A stretch of DNA of 12,096 nt from DTLA01 sp034436295 (lineage in GTDB: Bacteria > Chloroflexota > Anaerolineae > DTLA01): positions 1 to 12,096 of the forward strand of contig DAOTVT010000058.1 in NCBI GenBank assembly GCA_034436295.1, read 5' to 3'. Shown here piece by piece: positions 1-6,354 of this stretch. The notes beneath the pieces are model-generated. The model searched no databases. It was not told the origin of the DNA and saw nothing but the letters and a program-made list of their open reading frames with translations. Both the position numbers and the translations under genes were made by a program. The number at the start of each line of letters is the position of its first letter. Positions within the stretch are counted from its first letter, which is position 1.

Positions 1-416
1 TTGACCGTGCCGGCCTTGTGGGCGCGGAGTTCGTTTTCCATCTTCATGGCCTCCAGGATGAGCACCACGCTCCCATCGGCCACGGCGTCGCCCGGCTTCA
101 CCAGCACGCGCAACACCTTGCCCGGCATGATGGCCCTGACGGCGTTCGCGTCCTCGGCCACCGCCACGCTGGGCTTCCCCGGCTTGCTGGCGGCGGCTGT
201 CGGCCTGGCCGCTTCGGCCCGGCGGAAGGCGTGGGGGATGCCGTTGACCAGCACCTGATCGCCTGCGAACTCCACCGTGTAGGTTGCGCCGTTCACGCTG
301 ACCTCGCGCCCCTTCACTGCCACCGAGAACGGCCGCCCGTCCACGGTTACCGTGTCGCCGCTGACTTCCACCTCGTAGGTCGTCCCGTCCACAATGAGCG
401 TTGTTTTCCAGGCCAC
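1..416 (-). CDS. biotin carboxyl carrier protein (1.3S-like subunit), 3' end cut by window
   Basis: This is the carrier that moves a carboxyl group on biotin between the catalytic subunits encoded upstream. The first 138 codons are visible. The C-terminal half is a biotinyl/lipoyl domain: 'AIMPGKVLRVLVKPGD' (about residues 95-110) leads into 'LEAMKMENEL', where the lysine of EAMKM (K125) is the expected biotin attachment site. A Pro/Ala-rich linker (about residues 66-85) separates it from an unusual N-terminal part made of 16-residue repeats (residues 9-64). The start is GTG at 416, because GGAGGG lies 6 nt upstream and the frame runs unbroken into the domain; a nearby ATG at 430 is out of frame. 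The last 20 or so residues lie outside the window. The 5S-like gene lacks its own biotin domain, so this is its natural partner. It could also serve an acyl-CoA carboxylase. Confidence 0.93.
   Translation of the reverse strand, partial: MAWKTTLIVDGTTYEVEVSGDTVTVDGRPFSVAVKGREVSVNGATYTVEFAGDQVLVNGIPHAFRRAEAARPTAAASKPGKPSVAVAEDANAVRAIMPGKVLRVLVKPGDAVADGSVVLILEAMKMENELRAHKAGTV
225..392 (-). repeat. 16-residue (48-bp) repeats in the biotin carrier N-terminus
   Basis: Three consecutive 16-residue units and the start of a fourth begin at residues 9, 25, 41 and 57. Each opens with V-(D/N)-G-x-x-(Y/F/H) and, in the full units, continues with alternating V/E-type beta-strand residues and a G near position 12. 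An example is VDGTTYEVEVSGDTVT. The pattern looks like the usual single 'VNGxxYxVEV' N-terminal strand of small biotin carriers multiplied by duplication. DNA identity between units is only moderate, so the duplication is not recent. Confidence 0.75.
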
Positions 417-452
417 TCAGAACCCTCCATGTTTGGACAAACTGTGTCGTCC

Positions 453-481
453 TTGACAATCTATCAAAAGTGTGATATACT
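453..481 (+). promoter_or_regulatory. sigma-70 promoter, plus strand
   Basis: TTGACA at 453-458 and TATACT at 476-481 are separated by exactly 17 bp. This is a perfect -35 box and a 5/6 -10 box, far better than chance in this GC-rich DNA. Transcription would start near 488 and run against the operon. The only candidate product before the terminator at 528-553 is a short RNA. Confidence 0.72.
462..477. promoter_or_regulatory. possible operator in promoter spacer
   Basis: TATCA (462-466) and TGATA (473-477) form a perfect 5-bp inverted repeat with a 6-bp centre. It lies in the promoter spacer and overlaps the first two bases of the -10 box, so a bound dimer would block RNA polymerase. The half-sites are short and no adjacent regulator gene is seen, so this is only suggestive. 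Confidence 0.3.
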
Positions 482-487
482 GGAAGT

Positions 488-553
488 AATCCAGTAGTGG
501 AGGTGGATGGCCATTGGCCATCGGGAGAACGCCCGCAAGGGCGTTTCTTCTTT
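488..553 (+). ncRNA. candidate small RNA of about 65 nt
   Basis: The 5' end is inferred from the promoter at 453-481 and the 3' end from the terminator at 528-553. The RNA would contain a 17-nt palindrome (506-522, GATGGCCA-T-TGGCCATC) followed by the terminator hairpin. Alternatively the segment is the leader of a lost plus-strand gene: an ATG at 507 follows GGAGGT (499-504) by only 2 nt, which is too close for good initiation, and the downstream frame is antisense to the 5S-like gene. I recognise no known RNA family. Confidence 0.45.
528..553 (+). terminator. rho-independent terminator, plus strand
   Basis: AACGCCC (528-534), loop GCAA, GGGCGTT (539-545): a perfect 7-bp stem with a stable tetraloop, followed by TCTTCTTT. 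The T-rich tail is on the plus strand only. Read from the minus strand the stem is followed by CTCCCGATGG, so it should not stop the operon before the biotin carrier gene. Confidence 0.7.
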
Positions 554-707
554 ACGGCAACAGTTTTCTCCCATAGCCATCCATCTCACCTGCGCCGCTC
601 CGCAAGTATTTGCTATCCCGAAGGATTTCGCAGATTCTGGCGCCGAACGTTTCGCGTTTGTCCTCTGTGAGCCTGTGATGCAGCAATATCTCTTGCGAGA
701 GCGTATT
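552..707 (-). other. in-frame open extension after the 5S-like stop codon; possible gene fragment
   Basis: Directly after the TAG at 708-710 the same frame stays open for 51 codons, ending with TAA at 552-554. Its translation looks protein-like: it includes 'EILLHHRLTEDKRETFGAR' and 'EMDGYGRKLLP', with many charged residues and amphipathic spacing. There is no good start: only a TTG at codon 8 (686) with a weak AAGAGA upstream, and an ATG at codon 42. Base composition is clearly less GC-rich than the flanking genes. It may be the tail of a decayed gene, a readthrough extension, or a structured RNA that happens to stay open; a UUCG-capped mini-hairpin (ATCC-TTCG-GGAT) occurs on this strand. 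I do not recognise the family. Confidence 0.3.
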
Positions 708-2216
708 CTACAGCCCCCTCCACCCGCCGCCACCCATCACCGCCTGCCGTCCGGCGATCTTCCACGGCGAGACGGTCATCGCCGGCTGCGCCGCGACCAC
801 GGGCCGCGCCGTCTTCGCGGCCTCCTCCTGCGCCAGAGCCGCCGCAATCGCCGCGACCATCTGCGCCTTGCCCCCGGCGCCCGCCCGTCGCCGCTCCAGG
901 AACGGCTTGGCCACCTGCGGGAACAGGGCATACGAAATGATGTCCTCCTCGCTCTCGGCCAGGTCGCCGATCTCCGCCTTCGCTTGCTCGTAGCCGGGGG
1001 GAATCAGGTCGGCGGGGCGGCAGTCTATCGGCTCCTCGTCGCCAATCGCCAGCCGCTTCACCTCCGGGTCTATCGGCGCGGGGGGCCTTCCGTACAGCCC
1101 GCGCACGTAGTTCTTCACCTCCTGCGGAATCACCTTGTACCGCTGCCCCAGGATCACGTTCAGCGTCGCCTGGGTGCCCACGATCTGGCTGGACGGCGTA
1201 ACCAGCGGCGGGTAGCCCAGTTCCTTGCGCACGCGCGGCACCTCGTCCAGCACCTCGCGGTAGCGGTGCTCCGCGCCCTGCTCCCGCAACTGCGCCACCA
1301 GGTTGGACAGCATCCCGCCCGGAATCTGAAAGCGCAGCACGTCCACGTCCACGCCCACGAGGCCGCTCTCAAACTTGGCGTACTTCTTGCGGATTTGCGC
1401 CACGTCCTGGGCGATCTCGGCCAGCAGGCCCAAATCCAGGCCCGTGTCGCGGGGCGTCTCTTTCATGATGCTCACGATCGTCTCCGTGGGCGGCTGCGAC
1501 GTAACCAGCGCCAGCGACGAGATGGCCGTGTCCACGACATCCACGCCCGCCTCCGCCGCCTTGATGACCGCGCCGGTGGCCATCCCGCTCGTGTAGTGCG
1601 TGTGCAACTGCACCGGCAGGGGAATCTCCGCCTTCAGCCGCCGAACCAGTTCATACGCGGCGTAGGGCGAGATAAGTCCCGCCATGTCCTTGATGCAGAT
1701 GGAGTCGGCCCCCATGTCGGCCAGTTGCTTCGCCATCTCCACGTACCCGTCTATCGTGTGCACCGGGCTGATGGTGTAGCAGATGGCCGCCTGGACGTGC
1801 CCGCCCACGCGCTTGGCGACCTCCATCGCCCAGCGCATGTTGCGCACGTCGTTCAGGGCGTCAAAGATGCGGAAGATGTCTATGCCGTTCTTCCGCGCCA
1901 GGATGATGAACTTCTCCACGATGTCGTCGGGGTAGTGGCGATAGCCCACCACGTTTTGGCCGCGCAGGAGCATCTGGAACGGCGTGTTGGGCATGGCCTT
2001 GCGCAGCGTGCGAATCCGCTCCCACGGGTCTTCGTCCAGGAAGCGCATCGCCGAGTCAAAGGTGGCGCCTCCCCACATCTCCACCGAGTGGTAGCCCACC
2101 CGCTCCAATTTCGCCGCGATGGGCAGCATGTCTTCCGTGCGCAGCCGCGTCGCCAGCAGCGACTGGTGCGCGTCGCGCAGAATCGTGTCGGTGATGCGAA
2201 GGGGTTTGCTCTCCAT
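708..2216 (-). CDS. carboxyltransferase, transcarboxylase 5S / PycB / OadA type, without biotin domain
   Basis: The 502-residue cytoplasmic enzyme exchanges a carboxyl group between biotin and pyruvate/oxaloacetate. It opens with the HMGL-like TIM barrel signature 'DTILRDAHQSLLATR' (D10, R14, D15, H17, Q18). 'SICIKDMAG' carries K176, matching the carbamylated lysine of the family. 'LHTHYTSGMA' supplies H205 and H207, which with D10-type residues bind the metal. The post-barrel conserved carboxylase domain follows to about residue 490. Oxaloacetate decarboxylase alpha chains near 600 aa end in a biotinyl domain; this one stops at 'SPWKIAGRQ' plus a short tail, so biotin sits on the separate downstream carrier. 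The start ATG has AGGGAG upstream and lies 9 nt after the cupin stop, so the two are co-transcribed. Annotation as pyruvate carboxylase subunit B is also possible. Confidence 0.93.
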   Translation of the reverse strand: MESKPLRITDTILRDAHQSLLATRLRTEDMLPIAAKLERVGYHSVEMWGGATFDSAMRFLDEDPWERIRTLRKAMPNTPFQMLLRGQNVVGYRHYPDDIVEKFIILARKNGIDIFRIFDALNDVRNMRWAMEVAKRVGGHVQAAICYTISPVHTIDGYVEMAKQLADMGADSICIKDMAGLISPYAAYELVRRLKAEIPLPVQLHTHYTSGMATGAVIKAAEAGVDVVDTAISSLALVTSQPPTETIVSIMKETPRDTGLDLGLLAEIAQDVAQIRKKYAKFESGLVGVDVDVLRFQIPGGMLSNLVAQLREQGAEHRYREVLDEVPRVRKELGYPPLVTPSSQIVGTQATLNVILGQRYKVIPQEVKNYVRGLYGRPPAPIDPEVKRLAIGDEEPIDCRPADLIPPGYEQAKAEIGDLAESEEDIISYALFPQVAKPFLERRRAGAGGKAQMVAAIAAALAQEEAAKTARPVVAAQPAMTVSPWKIAGRQAVMGGGGWRGL

Positions 2217-2225
2217 GTCGTCTCC

Positions 2226-2546
2226 CTATTCCGCGAACAGTTGGGCGGCCTTGAACATCACCACCAACGCCGACCTGTCGGCGCGCGAACGGTGGCGCTC
2301 GCCCGCCTTGACCACGATGGCCTCGCCCTGGCGCACCGGCACGCTCGGCCCGTCGGCGTAGTCAATCCAAATCTCGCCCTCAATCACCAGGTACAACTCG
2401 TCTTTGGCGTGCTCGTGAAACCGATAGGCGCCCTCAAAGCGGCTCAGGTAGGCGCAGTAGTCGTCCACCTGGCCCAACACCGCGTGGGTGAATGGCTGCG
2501 CCAGCGCCGCGGCCGCCTCCGCTATGCTCGTCTTCCGCTGCGGCAT
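2226..2546 (-). CDS. small cupin-domain protein
   Basis: A 106-residue single-domain cupin. 'FHEHAKDELYLVIEGE' (residues 43-58) is cupin motif 1, giving H44, H46 and E50, and 'GERHRS' (82-87) in motif 2 gives H85: a complete 3-His/1-Glu metal site. The start ATG has AAGGAGG 4 nt upstream. It lies 22 nt after the carboxyltransferase stop and 9 nt before the 5S-like start, so it belongs to the same transcript. The substrate cannot be read from sequence; proteins this small are often sugar- or metabolite-binding enzymes or regulators. Its place between two subunits of one complex suggests a role linked to it, but that is inference. Confidence 0.88.
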   Translation of the reverse strand: MPQRKTSIAEAAAALAQPFTHAVLGQVDDYCAYLSRFEGAYRFHEHAKDELYLVIEGEIWIDYADGPSVPVRQGEAIVVKAGERHRSRADRSALVVMFKAAQLFAE

Positions 2547-2568
2547 GTTGCCTCCTTGCTCTGCACCG

Positions 2569-4119
2569 CTACAGCGGGATGTTCCCGTGCTTCTTCGGCG
2601 GATTGGAATCCCGCTTGTTCTGCAGCATCTCCAGCCCCTCTATCAGCCGCGGGCGGGTCTCGTGCGGCTCTATCACGTCGTCAATGTAGCCGCGCGCCGC
2701 TGCCACGTAGGGGTTGGCAAACTGCTCCCGATACTCCCTGACCAGGCGCTCTCGCGTCGCCTCTGGATCGTCCGACTCTTCAATCTCCTTGCGGAAGATG
2801 ATATTCACCGCGCCGTCGGGCCCCATCACCGCGATCTCGGCGCTGGGCCATGCGTAGTTCAGGTCGCCGCGGATGTGCTTGGAACTCATCACGTCGTAGG
2901 CCCCGCCGTAGGCCTTGCGCGTGATGACGGTCAACTTGGGCACCGTGGCCTCGCAGTAGGCGTACAACAACTTGGCCCCGTTGCGGATGATGCCGCCGTG
3001 CTCCTGGGCCACGCCAGGCAGGAACCCAGGCACATCCACAAATGTGATGATGGGGATGTTGAAGCAATCGCAGAAGCGGACGAACCGCGCCCCCTTGATG
3101 GACGAGTTGATGTCCAGCACGCCCGCCAGCACCGAGGGCTGCTGCGCCACGATGCCCACCGACCGCCCGCCCAGCCGCGCGAACCCCACGATGATGTTCT
3201 TGGCCCAGTGCTCCTGCACCTCCAGAAACTCGCCGTTGTCCACCACGTGGCGGATGATCGCCTTCATGTCGTAGGGCTTGGTGGCCGAATCGGGCACGAT
3301 GGAATCCAGTTCGGCGTCCATGCGGTCGGGCGGGTCGTCCGTCGGCACGAACGGGGGGTCTTCCATGTTGTTCTGCGGGATGTAACTGAGGAGACTGCGG
3401 ATGAGTTCCATGCAGTGCTGTTCGTTCTCGGCGGCGAAGTGGGCCACCCCGCTGGTGGCGTTGTGCACCATCGCGCCGCCCAGTTCCTCGGACGTTACCT
3501 CCTCGCGCGTAACCGCCTTGATGACGTCGGGCCCCGTGATGTGCATGTAACTGGTGCCCTTGACCATCAGGATGAAATCGGTCATGGCGGGCGAGTACAC
3601 CGCGCCCCCCGCGCACGGCCCCATGATGGCCGATATCTGCGGTACCACGCCCGACGCCATCACGTTGCGCTGGAAGACGTAGGCGTAGGCGGCCAGCGAG
3701 ACCACGCCCTCCTGAATCCGCGCCCCGCCGGAATCGTTCAGCCCGATCACCGGCGCGCCGTTCTTCATGGCCATGTCCATGATCTTGCACACCTTCTCGG
3801 CGTGCACCTCGCCCAGCGACCCGCCGAACACGGTGAAGTCCTGCGAGAAGATGTACACCAGACGCCCGTTGATGGTCCCCCAGCCGGTAACCACGCTGTC
3901 GCTGAGGTACTTCTTCTCCTCAATCCCGAACCCTACCGTGCGGTGCGTTACGAACATGTCCAGTTCGCGGAAACTTCCCGGATCCAGGAGCAGTTCAATG
4001 CGCTCGCGGGCCGTCAGCCTGCCCTTGGCGTGTTGCGCGTCTATGCGGGCCTGACCCCCGCCCAGCCGCGCCTGCTCCCGCATCTTCCGCAAATGCGCGA
4101 TTCTCGGATCTTCAGCCAC
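2569..4119 (-). CDS. acyl-CoA carboxyltransferase, PccB / MmdA / transcarboxylase 12S family
   Basis: A 516-residue crotonase-fold carboxyltransferase moving CO2 between biotin and propionyl-CoA/methylmalonyl-CoA. The N-half has 'GGARIQEGV' (131-139) and 'GPCAGGAVYSPAMTDF' (167-182), the acyl-CoA oxyanion hole. The C-half has 'DVPGFLPGVAQEHGGIIRNG' (362-381) and 'RKAYGGAYDVMSSKH' (401-415). D409 in AYDVMSSK corresponds to the residue at which Asp favours propionyl-CoA over acetyl-CoA in actinobacterial enzymes. The C-terminus 'PPKKHGNIPL' is the family's usual end. The start is GTG at 4119 with GGAGGT 6 nt upstream. It follows the acyl-CoA dehydrogenase by 91 nt and precedes the cupin by 22 nt. 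Propionyl-CoA carboxylase beta chain, methylmalonyl-CoA decarboxylase alpha and transcarboxylase 12S cannot be told apart by sequence alone; the linked 5S-like gene favours the last. Confidence 0.95.
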   Translation of the reverse strand: MAEDPRIAHLRKMREQARLGGGQARIDAQHAKGRLTARERIELLLDPGSFRELDMFVTHRTVGFGIEEKKYLSDSVVTGWGTINGRLVYIFSQDFTVFGGSLGEVHAEKVCKIMDMAMKNGAPVIGLNDSGGARIQEGVVSLAAYAYVFQRNVMASGVVPQISAIMGPCAGGAVYSPAMTDFILMVKGTSYMHITGPDVIKAVTREEVTSEELGGAMVHNATSGVAHFAAENEQHCMELIRSLLSYIPQNNMEDPPFVPTDDPPDRMDAELDSIVPDSATKPYDMKAIIRHVVDNGEFLEVQEHWAKNIIVGFARLGGRSVGIVAQQPSVLAGVLDINSSIKGARFVRFCDCFNIPIITFVDVPGFLPGVAQEHGGIIRNGAKLLYAYCEATVPKLTVITRKAYGGAYDVMSSKHIRGDLNYAWPSAEIAVMGPDGAVNIIFRKEIEESDDPEATRERLVREYREQFANPYVAAARGYIDDVIEPHETRPRLIEGLEMLQNKRDSNPPKKHGNIPL

Positions 4120-4162
4120 AGTCTACCTCCCACACGCGGGTATGCGCCTTGCGCAGAATAGA

Positions 4163-4201
4163 GGGCCCGGCGCGGCCCATGCTGGAGGACCGGCCGGGCC
4201 T
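4163..4201 (-). other. GC-rich hairpin in the acd-12S gap
   Basis: GGCCCGGC (4164-4171) and GCCGGGCC (4193-4200) form an 8-bp stem, extended by a wobble pair, around a 21-nt loop. On the transcribed strand it is followed by CTATTCTG, not a real T tract. A strong terminator is therefore unlikely; an mRNA stability or attenuation element between the dehydrogenase and carboxyltransferase cistrons is possible. Confidence 0.4.
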
Positions 4202-4210
4202 GGTGTCGCG

Positions 4211-5353
4211 TCATTCCTTCAGCAGGTTGCTGGCGATGACCATCCGCTGCACCTCGCTGGTGCCTTCGTAGATTTCGGTGATCTTGGCGTCGCGGAAGTA
4301 TCGCTCCACGGGGTACTCCTTCATGTAGCCGTACCCGCCGTGAATCTGCACGGCCTTGGTGGTTACGAATCCGGCCACCTCGGAGGCGAACAGTTTGGCC
4401 ATGGACGCCTCTTTGGAGAAGCGTTCCCCCGCATCCTTCTTGAGCGCCGCGTTGTACACGAGGAGCCGCGCCGCCTCAATCTGGGTCGCCATGTCGGCCA
4501 GCATGAACTGAATGGCCTGGAACTGGGCGATGGGCTGGCCGAACTGCACGCGGGTCTTGGCGTGGGCGATGGCCTTCTCCAGCGCGGCCTGGGCGATGCC
4601 CACGGCTTGCGCGCCCACGCCGATGCGCCCTGCGTCCAGCGCCATCATCGCGATCTTGAACCCCTCGCCCTCCTGGCCCAGGCGGTTGGCGACGGGTACC
4701 TTGCAGTCCTCAAAGATCAACTCGCAGGTGTCCGACGCGCGGATGCCCATCTTGTGCTCGTGTTTGCCGGTGCTGAAGCCGGGCGTGCCCTTCTCCACGA
4801 TGAAGCACGAGATGCCGCGATGGCCCTTGCTCTTGTCGGTCATGGCGAATAGGAGGACGATGTCCGCGAACCCGCCGTTGGTGATGAAGTGCTTGGTGCC
4901 GTTGATGACGTAGTGATCGCCCTGCAGGACGGCGGTCGTCTGCTGGGCGGCGGCGTCGGTGCCGGCCCCCGGCTCCGTCAGGGCGAAGGCGCCGATCTTC
5001 TGCCCCGTGGCAAGCGGGCGCAGGTACTTGTCCTTCTGCTCGTCCGTGCCGAACTTCAGCAGGATGTAGTTGACCAGGGAGTTCTGCACCGCCATGACGA
5101 TGGCCGTCGCCGCGCAGGCTTTGGAGATCTCCTCAATGGCGATGCAGTAGGAGACCGTGTCCATGCCGGCCCCGCCGTACTCTTCGGGCGCGGTCAGGCC
5201 CAGGAAGCCCAGTTCCGCCATCTTGCGGATGTTGGCGTAGGGGACTTCGCCCTTCTCGTCCAACTCGGCGGCGATGGGCGCCACCTCTTTCTCGGCAAAC
5301 TCCCGCGCCATCTTGCGGATCATTTCCTGCTCTTCGGTGAGTTTCAGGTCCAT
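4211..5353 (-). CDS. acyl-CoA dehydrogenase, short-chain / butyryl-CoA type
   Basis: A 380-residue FAD flavoprotein that oxidises acyl-CoA to trans-2-enoyl-CoA and passes electrons to electron-transfer flavoprotein. The three family domains are present: N-terminal helices with 'LTEEQEMIRKMAREFAE', the middle beta domain with 'AFALTEPGAGTDAA' (122-135) and 'ITNGGFADI' (157-165), and the C-terminal helices with 'QIHGGYGYMKEYPVERYFRD'. The general base is E363 in 'IYEGTSEVQR', its place in short-chain enzymes. Length is typical of butyryl-CoA dehydrogenases. I start at ATG 5353, with GAGGAGGC 5 nt upstream; an in-frame ATG at 5416 would add a non-family tail encoded across the Shine-Dalgarno site. 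It sits 99 nt after the hydroxyacyl-CoA dehydrogenase. Substrate chain length and direction (oxidation or crotonyl-CoA reduction) are not decided by sequence. Confidence 0.94.
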   Translation of the reverse strand: MDLKLTEEQEMIRKMAREFAEKEVAPIAAELDEKGEVPYANIRKMAELGFLGLTAPEEYGGAGMDTVSYCIAIEEISKACAATAIVMAVQNSLVNYILLKFGTDEQKDKYLRPLATGQKIGAFALTEPGAGTDAAAQQTTAVLQGDHYVINGTKHFITNGGFADIVLLFAMTDKSKGHRGISCFIVEKGTPGFSTGKHEHKMGIRASDTCELIFEDCKVPVANRLGQEGEGFKIAMMALDAGRIGVGAQAVGIAQAALEKAIAHAKTRVQFGQPIAQFQAIQFMLADMATQIEAARLLVYNAALKKDAGERFSKEASMAKLFASEVAGFVTTKAVQIHGGYGYMKEYPVERYFRDAKITEIYEGTSEVQRMVIASNLLKE

Positions 5354-5396
5354 GGTTTGCCTCCTCAGTGTGTTGAATTGTCGGCCGCTCTGCGCA

Positions 5397-5452
5397 GGCC
5401 ATTGGCCTTTGGCCATTAGCCTCTAGCCAAAGGCTAATGGCTAACGGCTTTC
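5397..5452. repeat. heptanucleotide tandem repeat (8 units) with alternative hairpins
   Basis: Eight consecutive 7-mers fit RGCYNNN; the first is GGCCATT and the third is identical to it. The array begins right beside the hbd stop codon (5453-5455) and fills about half of the hbd-acd gap. Two stems compete for the same bases: GCCATTAGCCT (5412-5422) with AGGCTAATGGC (5431-5441), 11 bp, and GCCTTTGGC (5405-5413) with GCCAAAGGC (5426-5434), 9 bp. Two further units, GGCCATT and GGCCATC, lie at 509-522. Short tandem heptamers like this are known in cyanobacteria and some other phyla; a regulatory role here is inference. Confidence 0.75.
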
Positions 5453-6304
5453 TTACGAGTAATTGTAAAACCCCTTGCCCGTCTTGCGGCCCAGGTGCCC
5501 GGCGGCCACCATCTTGCGCAGCAGCGGGCAGGGCCGATACTTGGAGTCGCCCAATCCCTTGTACAGCACCTCCATGATGTTCAGGCAGATGTCCAGCCCG
5601 ATGAGGTCGGCCAGGGCCAGCGGCCCCATGGGGTGGTTCATGCCCAGGCGCATGACCGTGTCAATGGCCTCGGGCTTGGCGACGCCCTCCATGACGCAGT
5701 AGATGGCCTCGTTGATCATCGGCATCAGCACGCGGTTGGACACGAACCCGGGATAGTCGTTGACCTCCACGGGGGTCTTGCCCAGGGCGCGGGCCAACTC
5801 GTCGGTGGTGGCGTAGGTCTCGTCCGACGTGGCGAGGCCGCGGATGATCTCCACCAACTGCATCAGCGGCACCGGGTTCATGAAGTGCATCCCGATGACC
5901 TTGTCGGGCCGCTTGGTGGCGGCGGCAATCTCGGTGATGGAGATGGACGACGTGTTCGTGCTCAGGATGACCTCGGGCGCGCACAGCCCATCCAACTGGG
6001 CGAAGACCTTGCGCTTCACGTCCAGGTTCTCCACCACCGCCTCCACCACGAAGTGGGCGGGCGCGGCGTCCTCCACCTTCAGCGTCGGGCGGATACGCGA
6101 AAGGGCAGCGTCGCGGTCTTCTGGGGTCAGTTTCCCCTTCTCCACAAACTTGGCGAGCGACTTCTCAATCGTCGCCATCCCCCGCTTCAGCTGCCCTTCG
6201 TCAATCTCCACAAGGGTTACGCGGTATCCGGCCTGGGCGAATGTCTGGGCAATGCCGTTTCCCATGGTTCCAGCGCCTATGACGGCTACGTCTGTGATCG
6301 CCAT
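5453..6304 (-). CDS. hbd: 3-hydroxybutyryl-CoA dehydrogenase
   Basis: A 283-residue NAD(P)-dependent enzyme interconverting 3-hydroxyacyl-CoA and 3-oxoacyl-CoA in short-chain beta-oxidation or butyrate-type synthesis. The N-terminal Rossmann domain shows 'VIGAGTMGNGIA' (8-19) with E33 in 'LVEID' near the cofactor ribose. 'STNTSSISITE' gives S119, 'GMHFMNPVPLMQLVEII' gives the catalytic pair H140 and E152, and 'DYPGFVSNRVLMPMINEA' gives N190. The C-terminal helical domain ends in 'GHLGRKTGKGFYNYS', as expected. The start is ATG 6304 with AAAGGAGGTGA 7 nt upstream; the longer in-frame start at 6346 runs through that ribosome site. It sits 50 nt after the ATPase gene and 99 nt before acd. Confidence 0.96.
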   Translation of the reverse strand: MAITDVAVIGAGTMGNGIAQTFAQAGYRVTLVEIDEGQLKRGMATIEKSLAKFVEKGKLTPEDRDAALSRIRPTLKVEDAAPAHFVVEAVVENLDVKRKVFAQLDGLCAPEVILSTNTSSISITEIAAATKRPDKVIGMHFMNPVPLMQLVEIIRGLATSDETYATTDELARALGKTPVEVNDYPGFVSNRVLMPMINEAIYCVMEGVAKPEAIDTVMRLGMNHPMGPLALADLIGLDICLNIMEVLYKGLGDSKYRPCPLLRKMVAAGHLGRKTGKGFYNYS

Positions 6305-6354
6305 TGGTCTCTCACCTCCTTTGGTGTGATTGGGGGAGCGGTACACAATTCAGC

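Noticed and set aside
428..430. ATG as start of the biotin carrier gene
   Set aside because: Out of frame with the biotinyl domain; it lies just before the GGAGGG that serves the GTG at 416.
528..545. Terminator of the minus-strand operon
   Set aside because: On the minus strand the stem is not followed by a T tract; the T-rich tail belongs to the plus strand.
464..733. 89-codon minus-strand frame crossing the 5S 3' end
   Set aside because: It begins inside the 5S gene in another frame, has Cys/Arg/Ser-rich composition and lacks a ribosome site; the frame at 552-707 looks more protein-like.
507..2741. Long plus-strand open frame opposite the 5S-like and cupin genes
   Set aside because: It is His/Arg-rich antisense reading of well-supported minus-strand genes, with a terminator just after its start and a ribosome site too close to the ATG.
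1..4119. Sodium-pumping oxaloacetate or methylmalonyl-CoA decarboxylase
   Set aside because: No membrane beta subunit or small gamma subunit is found in the window; it stays possible if they lie beyond position 1.
2488..4161. Long plus-strand open frame opposite the 12S-like gene
   Set aside because: Low-complexity His/Val/Arg composition typical of antisense to GC-rich coding DNA; the minus strand has all carboxyltransferase motifs.
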